Assembly: GCA_036186865.1 (NCBI GenBank) | Contig: AP025053.1 | Span: 34,099,367 to 34,163,366 of the forward strand | Direction of reading: 5' to 3' | DNA length: 64,000 nt | From: Eustoma russellianum | Lineage: Eukaryota; Streptophyta; Magnoliopsida; Gentianales; Gentianaceae | Shown: positions 33,151-46,200 of the stretch, one piece after another | How positions within the stretch are numbered: position 1 is the first letter of the stretch | How the letters are laid out: each line of letters begins with the position of its first letter | Program-made: the position numbers and the translations under genes | The notes under the pieces: generated by a model | The model's database searches: none | What the model was told of the DNA's origin: nothing | The model's input: only the letters and a program-made list of their open reading frames with translations

Positions 33151-33589
33151 ATACTTATTAATTTAAGAACACGTTGGTCAGCTTGTGTAGTTAACAATAA
33201 GTCAACTCAGATATGTTGCTACAAGATCTCGCTATTACCGTTGATGCAAAACTTAGCTTTTTTATTTTTTTTAAATCAAATCTAAACCAAACTCGGTTTA
33301 TGTTTTGTATCAGTGCGAGCAACAAGATGTTTTTAGCAGCAAATCCACAATAAGTGGCATTTTCTTATTTTCCGAAATTGTAAAGCATATCCACATCCTA
33401 TAATTTCATGTCCACTGGCCCATAGTTTAGGTGGGTTTATTAAAGCCTGTAACACTAGTGCCCATGGCCATATCCTTGTCTAATACATAGGAAAAAAAAT
33501 CACGGGCCTTCACTTTTATTAGTGTTATTTTTTCTTTAAATACCAAATCCCGTACACAATCACATCATATTTTTATTATTGTGTCATCT

Positions 33590-33735
33590 ATACAGGTACA
33601 CATAGATTGAACTCTTACTAAAAGCAAACTCTCTATCTCTTGAGACGGATGTATTGTTTGCTTATCTCTCATCTTTTTCGGACCCTAGCGATAGCTTTTG
33701 ATGTTATTGAAATGTAGTGAGTATGATTGATGTTG
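33590..33735 (+). repeat. SINE/LINE-tail repeat, family B, copy 2
   Basis: 'aaactctctatctcttgaga', 'ggaccctagcgatagctttt' and 'gtagtgagtatgattgatgttg'-like sequence (split: 'gtagtgagtatgattg', 'atgttg') align with 57540-57690. Flanking 33156-33589 has no recognisable feature. Confidence 0.6.
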
Positions 33736-34021
33736 TTTTTTTTTTTTAAATAAATCAAGTAACTTTAGCTTAAAGTATAGTAAAAAATAAAGGCACAACT
33801 GATAGCTAATATTATTTGAAGTGACTTTAAATTACATATAGTAGTCTCTTTTTTTTTTTTAACGCTGCTGAAACTAAACTGCTTTTACCAGCTTAAAGCT
33901 AATCCGAATAATACATGTTTTTACTGTTTTGAGTTTTATTTGGTGTAAAAATGGAAAATGATCAGTTTGAATCGCACGTGAGTTAATGGCTTGCCTTGTG
34001 TATTTGTTTCTTTATTTTCTG

Positions 34022-34201
34022 CACAAACTTTAAAATAGTCAAGAGCAAGTACGATTAGTTGATCCATAATCAATGAAATGTGTATAATATTTATGGGCCT
34101 TTTGTTTCGGCCAATCACCCCTTGCTTGCATGTAGATAAAACTTATTTTTCATCATTTTATTGTGTCACTAGCTGCTCCATAAGCACGATAAAATTACTG
34201 T
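34022..34201. mobile_element. Short MITE (hAT-like), copy 2
   Basis: A 180-bp sibling of the element at 7951-8134, flanked by 8-bp TSD ATTTTCTG (34014-34021, 34202-34209). Shared internal blocks include 'atcaatgaaatgtgta', 'cggccaatcacc' and 'cttgcatgta'. The interval 34210-34785 is AT-rich with nothing recognised. Confidence 0.8.
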
Positions 34202-34786
34202 ATTTTCTGTTAGTTTCCTAATACACAAAAAAACTTCTTTATTATTTATAACGAAAAGAGGATTATAGAGAGTGAATAAATACATCACATGTTTTTTTGT
34301 TTAAAATTATCCATTTATGAAAATTGTGATATTTTTGGGTGGTTTTGAAAAAGATCATGCAAACTTTTTTATAAATAAATAATAGTTATTTTTACACGAT
34401 TGACTTCATTGTATGATTTATGCTTAACTATTGAACAAACAATAAGGTGTATATTTATTTTAAAAAATAAATATATGTATTTATCATAAGCAAATGAAAA
34501 AACAAAGCAATTTGATCTTATTTTTGGGATTCTTCTCTGCTCCTTAACTGTCTTGTTTGACATAGTTCCTCTTAAATGTTTGATAGTGTAACTAAATGAC
34601 CTTTTATTCTCTTCATGTCTCATAAACTCTTTCTAAATAATAACTTTATATATTTCTACAGGACATATCCTAAAACAGCAAACACTGACTTATTTATTTC
34701 CGGTAAAAAATATTAACTTTGTCAAACTAGCAAACCTTAAAACCAGTTTCTCTTCTTTTCAAAAAAAAGTAATAAATAAAAAGTTT

Positions 34787-34890
34787 TTAGAGAACGTTTC
34801 TGGTGCACTAGATTCCCACGTTTGAATAGGGTTCGGAAAGAGGCCGGATCGCTTCGTGATCTTTTTCCGCAGTTCGAACTCGCTATATTA
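34787..34890 (-). repeat. SINE-like repeat, family C, copy
   Basis: 'gtttctggtgcactagattc', 'gggttcggaaagaggccgga' and 'ttccgcagttcgaactcg' align with the reverse complement of 47906-48066. Confidence 0.55.
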
Positions 34891-35450
34891 AAATCACACA
34901 GCAGCAATCTTACGAATTGATCCAAGACTCATTCTCAAATTTATCTCAAATTGAAATGTAGAATATAAAAAGGGAAAAAATAAAGATGTGTTATAAACAT
35001 GAACAATAATATAAAAAAACAACAAGAAGATTGTATAATATATGTTCTTCAAAGGTATTTCAATTCATACAAGAAGGTGTCTTATTTATAGGGTATAACA
35101 AGTGTAACCTCTTCCTAAGGTTAATGCCCACTACTCCATTACCTTTAGTGGGTATAAATATTTAGACATCCACTATCCTTAGTGGGTGTAAATATTTGGC
35201 ATCCACTATCTCCACTAACACCCATAATAATTCACAATACTCTCCCTTGGATGTCCAAATTTTATAGAATTTGCCTAGTTAAAACCTTGCCAAGAAAAAC
35301 TCGGTGGGATAAAAACTTGGTTGAAGGAAAAAGAGTACACATTCATAAAAATTGGTAAGTGTGATACACTGCCTCGTTAAAACCTTACCAAGAAAAACCC
35401 CGTGGGATAAAAACTTGGACGAAGGAAAAAGAGTACAGTATGTATAGTAA

Positions 35451-36380
35451 TCACACTCCCCTTGATGCTGACAAGAGGTCTTTGAGTTGACGCATTCCAA
35501 TGTTGTAGACCATCTTTCTAAATGTAGTTGTTGGTAGTGTTTTGGTGAACAAATCAGCAAAATTCTTGTTTGATTGTATCTGCTGGATATCAATGTCGTC
35601 ATTCTTCTCAAGATCATGAGTGTAGAAAAATTTTGGTGATATATGCTTTGTTCTGTCTCCTTTGATATAGCCATTCTTAATTTGAGCAATACATGCAGCA
35701 TTATCTTCAAACAAAATCGTCGGAGTCTTTGTTAGTGAAGATAATCCACATGATTCTTGAATATGTTGAATCATCGACCTTAACCATACACATTCACGAC
35801 TCGCTTCATGTAATGCTAAAATCTCAGAATGGTTGGACGATGTGGCTGTTAATGTCTGCTTCACTGATCTCCATGATATAGTTGTACCTCCACAAGTAAA
35901 AACATATCCACTCTGTGATCTTCCCTTACGAGGGTCAGATAGATAGCCTGCATCAGCATATCCCAACAATTGTGACTCAGAATTCTTTGAATAGAATAAA
36001 CCCATATCTATTGTTCCACGAAGATAATGTAAAATATGCTTGACACCATTCCAATATCTCCGTATTAGTGTAGAGCTATATCTTGCTAATAAATTCACCC
36101 GCATTATCAAGACGAATAGATTTAATTGGATAGTCCGGAAATTGTGCTCTTAAGCGTATAATCTGAGCAATAAGCTTGACAAATGCTACTGTTCTTGTTG
36201 AAAGCAAACTCACATGAGACCATCATTAAGAGGCATCTAATAAGACCATAAAATATCAAAATGGTCCACAAGGGGGATCAATAGGTCCACAAATATCTCC
36301 TTGTATTCTTTGTAAAAATATAGGAGATTCAACATGAACCTTCATCGAGGATGGCCTCTTGATTAATTTCCCTCATGAAC
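35451..36380 (-). pseudogene. copia pol remnant: integrase fragment fused to RT end and RNase H
   Basis: Reading on the minus strand, 36380 to about 36110 encodes broken integrase (QGDICGPI, GPFRYFMVL, RLDNAGEF) with frame disruptions. The frame from 36107 to 35451 begins in the last part of reverse transcriptase (GVKHILHYLRGT) and runs through RNase H (YADAGYLSDP, FEDNAACIAQIKNGYIKGD). The integrase C-terminal part and most RT are missing, an internal deletion of several hundred codons with its junction near 36105. Confidence 0.8.
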
Positions 36381-36489
36381 AAGCAACACACACACAATCA
36401 CGAGGTAAAAGAATCTTCTGGTTCTTTAAAGGATGTCCATGTGAGTTTTGTACAATTCTACGCATCATTACCGATCCCGGATGGCCAAG

Positions 36490-36819
36490 TCAATCATGCC
36501 ATAACATGAATAATGTTGGATCATTGAACTTCTGGTTCATCACAATATTAGATTCTACTGGATGTATAGTCGCATAATACAATCCAGATGAGAAAATTGG
36601 GAATTGTTCTTTTACAAGCTTATGGCCTGAGTCTTCGTATGTAATACATAAAAATTCCATATTCCCTTTATTCATGGTTTCAATATGAAAACCATTAAGA
36701 CGTATGTCTTTGAAACTCAACAAGTTTCGTTTCGACTTGGTAGAAAATAATGCCATATTGATCAATATATGTGTACCACCCGGTAGTATAATAGTTGCTC
36801 TTCCAGAGCCCTCAATCAA
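36490..36819 (-). pseudogene. copia protease/pre-integrase remnant
   Basis: Encodes PGGTHILINMALFSTKSKRN, the region just after the protease, and LYYATIHPVE of the GAG-pre-integrase domain. The expected protease active site lies upstream (about 36850-36960) and is frame-disrupted. Confidence 0.7.
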
Positions 36820-37323
36820 TGATGTATACTCGAAATTGTACTAACATTTGCTTTTGTCAATTGAAATGTCGAAAAATATTTTCGATCACGAAGAATTATG
36901 TGTGTCGTTCCACTGCCAACCAGACAGATGTCCCCACCATTCATCTTGAATATATGTCTAGCATAACATATACAATTTTCATAATTAATTTAATTCCAAA
37001 GAATGAACACATAAATAGAAATTATGATATAAATGACAAAGAAATTTTATTTATGCAAATATATAAGTTTAAATCGAAATAAAGTTGCAGGGTAAGATGT
37101 CATAAACTAATCATGAAAATAAACTAGACATCCTACATAATTATGCCCGGCCATTGTTATTTGTAACATCATCCACAAACTGGATTCCATTGCCATCCAT
37201 ACTTGGGGCCATAAGATAACCTTCAAGATCTAAATCATCAAAATGATTGGGAATTGTGTCATCGTTATCTGCCATGTTTCCAAAGTCTGCAAAATTACTT
37301 TGTTTCCCTTTGCCTTTATCCTT

Positions 37324-38151
37324 CTAGGATGCCTGATAAAGATCAACCAAATATTTTGGTGTACGACAAGTACGAGACCAATGCCCTTGAGATCCACATC
37401 GATAACATGTCTCATCGTGATGCTTAGCATTTGCACCATCTTTTGCAGTCTTTGCCTTGTCATGCGGCTTTTCATTATTTTCCCACTTCTGGTGGTATGG
37501 TGCAAAGTTTCTACCACGGCCACGACCTCTACCACGACCATTAAAAGTTGCATTCGCTTCAGGGAATGGTTTTGACCCGGTCGGGTGAGAAGTGTGGTTC
37601 TTCATTAGCAGTTCATTATTTTGCTCAGCAACTAAGAGACATGAAATAAACTGGGAATATTTTTCAAAATTTCGTTCCCTGTATTGCTGCTGCAGGAGCA
37701 TATTCGATGCATGAAAAGTAGTAAATGTTTTTTCTAACATGTCAGCATCAGTAACTTTATCTCCACACAACCTCAATTGGGAGACAATAGAAAACATAGC
37801 AGAATTATATTCATTGACTGTTTTATAATCTTGCAACCTCAGGTGCAACCAGTCATATCGAGCCTTTGGGAGGATAACACTTTTATAATGATCATATCGC
37901 TCCTCCAGATTTTGCCACAATTTCCGAGGCTCTTTCACCCCAAGGTATTCGGATTTCAGCCCGTCGTGGAGATGATGGCGAATGAACATCATGACTTTAG
38001 CCTTATCTTGCTCACTAGCCACAACATCATCTTTAATTGTATGCCCGAGGTTCATAGCCATCAAGTGGATTTCAGCATCAAGAACCCATGCCATGTAATT
38101 TCTGCCGGAAATATCAAGGACAACAAATTCCAGTTTGGTGATGTTCGCCAT
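37324..38151 (-). CDS. copia gag protein
   Basis: A 275-codon frame from a true ATG. It starts MANITKLEFVVLDISGRNY, the usual beginning of one common plant copia gag group, and ends with a CCHC zinc knuckle (CYRCGSQGHWSRTC) preceded by an RGRGRGRGR stretch. Gag forms the virus-like particle and binds the RNA. The frame looks complete to the knuckle, but the element lacks a working pol, so any function would be in trans. Confidence 0.85.
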   Translation of the reverse strand: MANITKLEFVVLDISGRNYMAWVLDAEIHLMAMNLGHTIKDDVVASEQDKAKVMMFIRHHLHDGLKSEYLGVKEPRKLWQNLEERYDHYKSVILPKARYDWLHLRLQDYKTVNEYNSAMFSIVSQLRLCGDKVTDADMLEKTFTTFHASNMLLQQQYRERNFEKYSQFISCLLVAEQNNELLMKNHTSHPTGSKPFPEANATFNGRGRGRGRGRNFAPYHQKWENNEKPHDKAKTAKDGANAKHHDETCYRCGSQGHWSRTCRTPKYLVDLYQAS

Positions 38152-39523
38152 TGGTCTGATTTATAGATAAAGAAAATATATCAGAAGATGATATATTCAC
38201 TTAAAACTACAGGTTTGAGTAAATGTTATATGCTTCAGGCATAAGAAATAGATCATAATAAATGTTATATGCTTCAGGCATAAGAAATATATCATAATAA
38301 AATCGTACTAATAAAATTTAATAAAAAGAAACTGTATATACAACATAACAACAATCTAAATCCACTGTAAAGAAGTCGACTGTGACAAGTGGATTAATAC
38401 TCTGCGTCCAGCAATATTTAACTTAAAACTTGTTTGCACCAAGAAAAGTATACAATCTGAACTATATTTTTGTCTAAAATACAATGACTTATACTATTAA
38501 GATAAGTTTGAAAAATATTAAAATGAAGTTACTGGAAGAATTACTATTAGGATAGCTTAAAAGTATTGAGTTGAAGTTACTCAAAAAAAAAAAAACCCCG
38601 AACATTGGTTCTTATCTGGAAATGTTACAAATGAATGCAACATAATAATTGCATAAAGCGTACATACACAAACTGTTAATAACACAAACAAAATTGTAAA
38701 TAGTTACACAACGCGTAGCTTAGACTACTATGCAATCACTATAGTGAATAACTATTATACTGTACAAAGAACAGAACTAGAACAAAAGCAGCTTCTGATC
38801 ATTTTCAAAAAAAAAAAAATGCCTAGCATTTTGGAGAGTGAGGCAATTTAGACATAATACCAATAATAATTGCATGTATAATATACCAGTGGAAGAAATG
38901 TGGAGATAGAAATTTTCTTCGAGCGTTTTCAAGTAGAAATGTTTCTTCAAAAAAACAGAAAGCAAGGAAAACAGCAGGGGCTTTCATAATCTAAACAGAA
39001 AGTATCATGTAAAAAAGTTTCTTAGAGGGTGTCCAGCACTCACGTCTACTGGCATCTTCATGCATATATTTATTCTAATAGTCAGATTACAATAATTATA
39101 AAATCCATTCGACAAACGAGAAACATAAAGATAGATTTAATACAAACGCAATAGGAGAGAAAATCATTGTATACTCTTACCACGTTGGATCTTCTACAAC
39201 AGATAAAACGTCGTGCTGATAACGTATTATAAACTTGAACAATAATATAAAGAGAACAACAAGAAGATTGTATACTATATGTTCTTCAAAGGTATTTCAA
39301 TTCATACAAGAAGGTGTCCTATTTATAGGGTATAACAAGTGTAACCTCTTCCTAAGGTTAATGCACACTACTCCATCATTAACCTTAGTGGGTATAAATA
39401 TTTGGACATCCACTATCCTTAGTGAATGTAAATATTTGGCATCCACTATCCTTACTAACACCCATAATAATTCACAATAAGATGGAGTATTATCTTCTTT
39501 AGTTCTTTTCAATACGTTTCTTC

Positions 39524-39708
39524 GGGGTATGATCCCCTCACCTCAAGGGGGATGCGGTGACGCGTGACCGCGCGACACGTGGCAGCAAAGGGGGTGGTGA
39601 GGCTAGATGCAGGTGACCCTCATCTAGCCTCACCACCCCTCCTTGCTGCCACGTGTCGCGCGGTCACGAAGGGGGTGAGGAAAGTGGAGGTGAGGAGATC
39701 CCAACCCC
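39524..39708. mobile_element. MITE family D, copy 3
   Basis: A 185-bp element with TSD GTTTCTTC (39516-39523, 39709-39716). It is almost a perfect hairpin: 'gatcccctcacctc' pairs with 'gaggtgaggagatcc', 'cgcgacacgtggcagcaa' with 'ttgctgccacgtgtcgcg', and 'ggtgaggctagatg' with 'catctagcctcacc'. It lies about 560 bp upstream of the caprin-like gene. No coding capacity. Confidence 0.9.
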
Positions 39709-40099
39709 GTTTCTTCATAGGATTTGAAATACAAGACTAGATTGAGATGTATTTGTAAAACAACGTGAAACTTCTTAACCAAGCCTTTTGGTTTACCAAG
39801 ATAAACCCTTATCGGTATGAGTTTTGTTTTACCAAATACTGTGATATAAACCTGATAGGACACTCCTTAAAAAAAACATGACGTGAGTGTAAAATATAAA
39901 AAGATTTTATATAAACACAGAACTTATACAGTATCGTTACTTCGTCAAAATAAATAAAAATGTAACAAAATTAAAACTAAAATATAATACAATTGGCATT
40001 TTAATATAAATTATAAAAGAACGTTTCCGATGTATTAAACTTGTTATCGGATGAAAAGACAATCTGATATATGAACTATCCTTTTATGATGGACTTGTT

Positions 40100-40106
40100 T
40101 ATATAA
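40100..40106 (+). promoter_or_regulatory. Candidate TATA box of the caprin-like gene
   Basis: 'tttatataag' lies about 166 bp before the ATG at 40272, with pyrimidine-rich leader sequence between. 39717-40099 otherwise holds only AT-rich sequence. Confidence 0.5.
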
Positions 40107-40271
40107 GTGTGAAATACATCGACAAATGCTATCCCGCGTGTGTGAGGTTACCCGCCGCTTCAACTCCAAACCTCTATTCGCATCGGCTTCTCTTTTCCTC
40201 TGCAACCATCCTCTGCCGTCCACGGCGGTGCTGTCCTTTTTCTTACAATATCCCCACTGCAATCACTTCAA

Positions 40272-43200
40272 ATGGCTTCGACAATGTCCTCCGACGCATC
40301 CGAAAGCCCAGTTCTCAGCGTAATTAGCAAACGCATCCGAGCTCTTCGCAAAAAGCATAACCGCATCATCCAAATGGAAGAGTCTGTTTCTCAAGGAAAA
40401 ACCCTAAATAAAGAACAAGAAGAAACTCTTCGCTCTAAACCCTATGTTCTCGCAGCTATCGACGAGCTGGAAAAGATTAAGCAACCTATTTCTGTTGCTA
40501 TTTCCGAGGAAATTTCCACAGCTCTTAGAGAAAAACAGCTTAATACCCCCGCCACTAATAGTTCCTCCGAAAATATTGAAAATCCTGAAGTATCCGAAGC
40601 AGAAGAGCCAGAGAAACCCCCTGCGGCGGAGTCAGGGGGGAATGAGGGGAACTTAAGTGCGGTGAGGGATCTATTGAACTTACTGTATTTCGGGAGCATG
40701 TTTGATGTGAAAAATCAGAATGATTTCACCGCCACTATGCTGACGAGGACTCATGAGAGAGGTCGTTGTTTAACATATGATTATGTGACTGATGACGATG
40801 CCGCAGAGCTTTTAGGGGAGACGGATTTGGATATGATATCCATGCTTGGAGGGCTTCTCATTTCGCGGGCTGTAGACTCCAGCTTGTCCCACAAAGATGC
40901 TTTAGAGAGATGCCTCGACCATGCCAAGTTATGGATTGAAAATTCTGATCATCAAGTTGTGCCGGGCTCCAACATTTCTTGTATGCGTGACTTCATCTTG
41001 TTATATTCAGTGATGATCTTCAACAATTTACTTGCATGTCTATAACTGTTTGTCTGCTAGTTTTGAAGGTTCTATGTGAGTCTATTTGCGGGATTAGGTA
41101 ATTTTGGTCTAAAGTTCTTTCCTTTAGCATATAACAAGGACAACGTAGATTAAGATAACATCTTTCACACTTCAAATTTAAAGTCGTGGCGAGACCCTGT
41201 CAAAAAGGGTTTTTAGATTTCTCAAGTATCAATATGTGAGAAAAATAAAGTGAATATACATGTATGACTTTTATTTGATATGCTAAAAAGTGTCTGATAA
41301 TGTACTAGATCAAATTCAGAGATAGGGGCGCATATTCTCCCTTTGGAAGCCTTCAAATGCTTTCTTCGCATTTCTAAAAATGGGTAAAATTAAGGAAAAG
41401 TATGGCCGCAAAGTACGTTTGTGGCCGTTTTGATCTGAAATGTAATCAGTATCTTTGGTGGGTTGGTTCAGTCGCCGGATTTTAATGACACTTTGAATGC
41501 CAAGATCCTGTTTTATTTTATGTCCTAATTCACTTATTTAGATATACCCACATTTGCAATGCAGTCAACTGTTTGATCCCTTCCTCATTTTTTTTTAGTT
41601 GAGGAGATGTATTGTATCAACTTAATTTGCTGGATGTGGCTTCCTTTTCCTTTTCCTTCTCTTGGTCATTATGAATCAGTGAGGTGATACCCCATTAGGG
41701 CAATAAAGTAGGAAGAAGCAATAAGTCACCAGGGATAGTAAATTTAAGCAGCAGCGGCGGCTTGACTCTTTACTGCATTTTGGTTTTTATATGTCAGTTC
41801 ATGCTGTGAACGTCTGTTGGTGATTCAATTTTATTAGTTATTTTTGCACACATTGCCTGTTGAAGTGTCGTCTTATATCCATAGTTTAAGGACTGTGAAA
41901 GAATGATGTGTTGTGAGTGTTGTGATACTGTAAAAGCAATTAAAGTAGACAACAAGTACCTAGATGCCTTGTGTTTCTCCTCGAGTAATTACTGGGCACA
42001 AATGAGTCTTGGACTATTTGGAATTGAACTTTAGTAGGTCCATCATAGAGTGTTTTTTAGGTTTTTTTTTTAGTTTTTTTATGGGATAAGGCCCTGGGCG
42101 TTGCAGATGGTTTGAGCTAATTACGGTTGAGATCTTGGGCGTATAAGTTGGATTAGCCTTGTAAGTTGCTGGACTTGTTCAGCAAGTAGTTTACTCACTT
42201 AAGGAAGGTAGATATTTGAAATGAATATAAAAATATTCCTTGATACGTGATCAGGGGTGTTTATGCCCATTTTTAGAGACGATGATGCCCATACCTTGAT
42301 AGGCTAGAGAGGACTATGTCTGAAATAGTTTTTTTTTGTAATTTAAAATTAATGTCTGAAATAGTTAGATGTTTTCATTCTTTTTTTTTGTAAGTAGATG
42401 TTTTCGGACTTAATGTCTACTACTTAATAAATTTGGTATTTTTGCCCATTTTTTAAAATCATTCGGAATTCAATCCATGATCGATATTGGACACGGAGCA
42501 TTGCACACTGTGCAATTGGATGGATATACATGTCCATCAAATTATATGAAGAAAGGTTTTGATGTTGGACCGTCTTTCCTGTTCCATCTAAGCAACGTGT
42601 GTTTTTGCATTTAGTTGTTACCTCAAAATTTCCATGGGTTTCTAGTATTTTGATAATGGAGCAAGCATGTGCATCATGCTTTGTGGTTTACCTGAATTGT
42701 TTGTCAGCATTCATCTTATGATCCGTTACACGAGGATGGTGGTTGTAAGTTGGTTGTGAAATAAAATCTAGGTAAAGGAACACTTTGACCATCTTCCTGG
42801 CTGAGTTGGTTGTGAAATAAAATCTAGGTAAAGGAACACTTTGACCATCTTCCTGGCTTTGGAGGGTGGAAAGAGAATCGGGAAAGAATTACAACAACAA
42901 CAACATTACCTCATTGTCTTAGAGGCTTCCATATATGGTGGGAGATGGTGGGGTCGGATATACGCAACCATACATATGTGTTAGAAACACACAGAGGTTG
43001 TTTCCCCATGGCCCATAATGAAAACTGTGTCAAACTGTGTCGATCAACTGCTACTTCATAATATAAGAAGCGCAGCCAATTTAGTGAGTCGTCTTGCTTT
43101 ATTCCATCATATTCCAAAGTCAATGAAGAATGTCTTTGACTCTATTGGAAATGGAAATGAGAATTGGGAAAGAATTGATTTTGACATTTGAAAAGTCTCG

Positions 43201-46200
43201 TGATGGCATTTAATGATTTTGAAAGCGCCAAACCGGTGGTTATGATAACCCCACCGTGGGGTAATAAGCGTGAGTGTTGTGATACGGGTTATCTTTGACT
43301 GGCAATGCACTTCTTTCCTTCCCTATATAAACTTTTTTTCCTCTAGCCCACTAGCCATTGTGAGTCTTGCAGTCTTTCCTTGATTTCACACCAGGAAACA
43401 CGTCGCAGCTTCAATAATTCCCAAGTCTGAGTTGATGCGGCTAATGGCTGAAATTCAAGCTTCCTATGTCACTGACGGACCAGTGATGGATGCTGTCAAT
43501 AAGCGTCTGCGTGCCCTTCGCAAGAAATATAATAGGATTCTCCAAATGGAAGAATCGCTATCACAAGGCAAAGTCCTTAACAAAGAACAGGAGGAAACTC
43601 TGCGCTCAAAAGTCTCTGTAATGGGAGGCATCAACGAGCTTGAAAAACTCATTGAACCCCTCTCTGCTGCTGTCACTGAGGAGATTAGGAACACTGAAAC
43701 TCGATGCCGACAAGAATTGGAGAATGAAAAATTTTCAACGGTTGAGGATATAATAAAGCTGTTGTATTTTGGCATCCTGTTTGACTTATAAAGCCTAGCT
43801 GATCCTTATACAATGATTTTAGTAAAGAATTATGAGAGGAGATACTGTGTGTCATATGAGTGTGTGCCATATGACTATGTCCCAGATGCTACCTATCTTC
43901 TCCGTGAGTTTGAGTTGGACCAGATATCTGAACTTGGGCGGCTGATCATATCAAAGCCCTTAAATTCAACTTTGTCCCATCAAAATGCTCTGATAATGTG
44001 TGCTGAACGAGCCAGGCTCTGGCTTGATAAGTCCCATGAGCCCATTGGAGCCCACCCTGCTGTGACCTGTATGATTTTAGTTTTAATTTTTATTTTGGTT
44101 TTCTAGTAAGTTTGGTGATCTTTGTGGTCTGTTTTGAAAAGCCTGTCGGCTTGGAAAGGGGCATGGGCTGGGTGGGGTTGTCAATTATATGGTGATTATA
44201 TTTGGAGGTAGAAGAGAGACATTTAGAATGTGAGAGACTTCAAGATATAATATATTAGATTTGTTAAAAACCTCCCCGGAAAAGTAGTTGTCACATTTAT
44301 TCCTTGCTTCCTCTCGCCCGGTCTTTTAGTTAAGGCTCTTTTTCTTGTCATCCCTGATCATGATAGAAATCTTGTCCAAGTCAGAATAGATGTGTTTATC
44401 GATCCCTGGTTGTACCAAATTTTCCTTGCGCTGTGTTCTCCTCACGGGCTCTGATTTAGTTATACAAAGAGAAATTAAATAGCGAAAGTTCTTTTTCAAG
44501 TTTTATGTGTTACAAAACATCTTTAAAAAGAATCATTTCAGTGGAAAATTAGACTTGGGGGTGGTGTTCAAGTTTTTATCAACTCTACTGACCTTTTGAT
44601 TCTGTCTGTATATGGTAAGATATATGTGCATTCTGCTAATCTTTCTCGATCATCTTGATACCTGAATCTAACTTTTTCTCTTTGAGTTGGTCACCGTGTT
44701 GGTTTTACGTGATCTTGGGTGTTATAAGATGATACAATAATTTCAGAAGTTCTTACACACCCTTGCATTATTTCTCTCTTTCTTCTGTTGTGTTTTAGCA
44801 GTTCCACTCTTTAAGCTTGCTTAGGCTTGTTTATTGCTAATACTTTGTTTTTTTTTTTTTTGGCAGATGCTGAACTGAGGCAGAAACTAAACAAGATCAT
44901 GGCAACCGAGTATTTCACTGCAACTCCTGGAATAAAGGCTCCTGGTGAAGTTGCTGGATATGGTTCCTTCCAGGTGCCAGTACATGGGCCTGTAGTACAA
45001 TTTAGTATGCAGTCACAGGTGGAGGTTCCTCAAGTGCAGTATGAGCTACAGGTTGAGACTCGTTTTGCACTCAAATTGTTTTATCCGACCTTGTTTGGCA
45101 TTTCCTGTAATTTATGATTTATGATTATCAAATCTTAGGCAATGTCTTGGTGATTTTTGTTATTAGATACGAGTTCTATCTTATTTTTATTAGTCTTGTT
45201 GTTTTAATTTAATATTAATGCTTTAAGGGCTGCTCTCTTCTCTAAAGCGTTATGGTAGTTGGATTCTCCCATGATGATTGAATTATTTTATCAAAGAACT
45301 ATAGTGAGACGCTGATTTAGGTTTTGTCAATCTGAACCTCTTTGCATTTTGTGTTGTGCATTTTGCTCTAAGACCATGTCTCGAAGGTTTTTTTTTTCTT
45401 TTTTTCTTTTTTTGTAATTAACCAAGTCTTGAAGTTGACATCTCTTTTGCCTCGAGTACGCTGTAGATAGGTTATCAGGCTTTATTTATATGACATATCT
45501 TGGCTTTATCAGTCTTTTGATAAATGGCATATCTTGTCACTGCCGCAGCGACAATCTATTTCCATATGGTGTTAATTATGGTTTTCATTGGTGAAGTGAA
45601 GTATTATACTTAGTGACCGGAACATGTATGGTTTTGCTAAAGGTCATATTTCAAGAGAGCCAAGATTTTCTTATCAATTGAAAAAAACTGCATCTGGAAA
45701 ATTTGTGGATTTGTACATGTTATTTATTCGTTCTGTATCGTGAATTTTCAATCAAGAGTCTTGATATCTTAGTTAACCTTAATCTTTACTTTTCAACACG
45801 TATTTTCTGCTGGTGGACATTAATGCGAACGACATCATGCCTTTCTGTTTTTCTCATGTTAAATGTGGCTTACTGAAATTTGAGGATGGACAGGAAGCAG
45901 AGGCTGCAAATAATCAAGGAAACGGAAGCTATGACGGTCAGTCTAGTGCTGTGGATGAATCGCACCAGGTAATGTTTTCTTTTGTTATTGGAAATCGTTT
46001 AATATTTGCTTATGTTAGTAGTGAAAAAATTGATTTACTGGTTTAGGGTGATGAGGAGGAGAATTATTCAGAATTCCATGGTCAAGCGGAGCAAGTAGAG
46101 CAGCAGCCTGAAATTGAGCCAACTTCTGAACAATTTGATAAGGAACCACATCATGTTGCCAGAAAGTCAAATCAGAACAGGGGCGGTCGTGGAGGTGGTG

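Larger units (their letters stand above)
34989..39479 (-). mobile_element. Ty1-copia element, old and internally deleted
   Basis: A 4491-bp element flanked by TSD AGATG (34984-34988, 39480-39484). LTRs are 34989-35239 and 39225-39479; they differ by several substitutions and indels (for example an extra 'atcattaacc'-like block in the right LTR), so it is older than the element at 24620. On the minus strand 'cgttatcagcacgacg' follows the 5' LTR as a probable primer-binding site, and 'ccaagggagag' precedes the 3' LTR. Gag is intact. The integrase is cut short and joined directly to the end of the reverse transcriptase and RNase H. The leader 38221-38300 carries a 43-bp tandem duplication. Confidence 0.92.
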
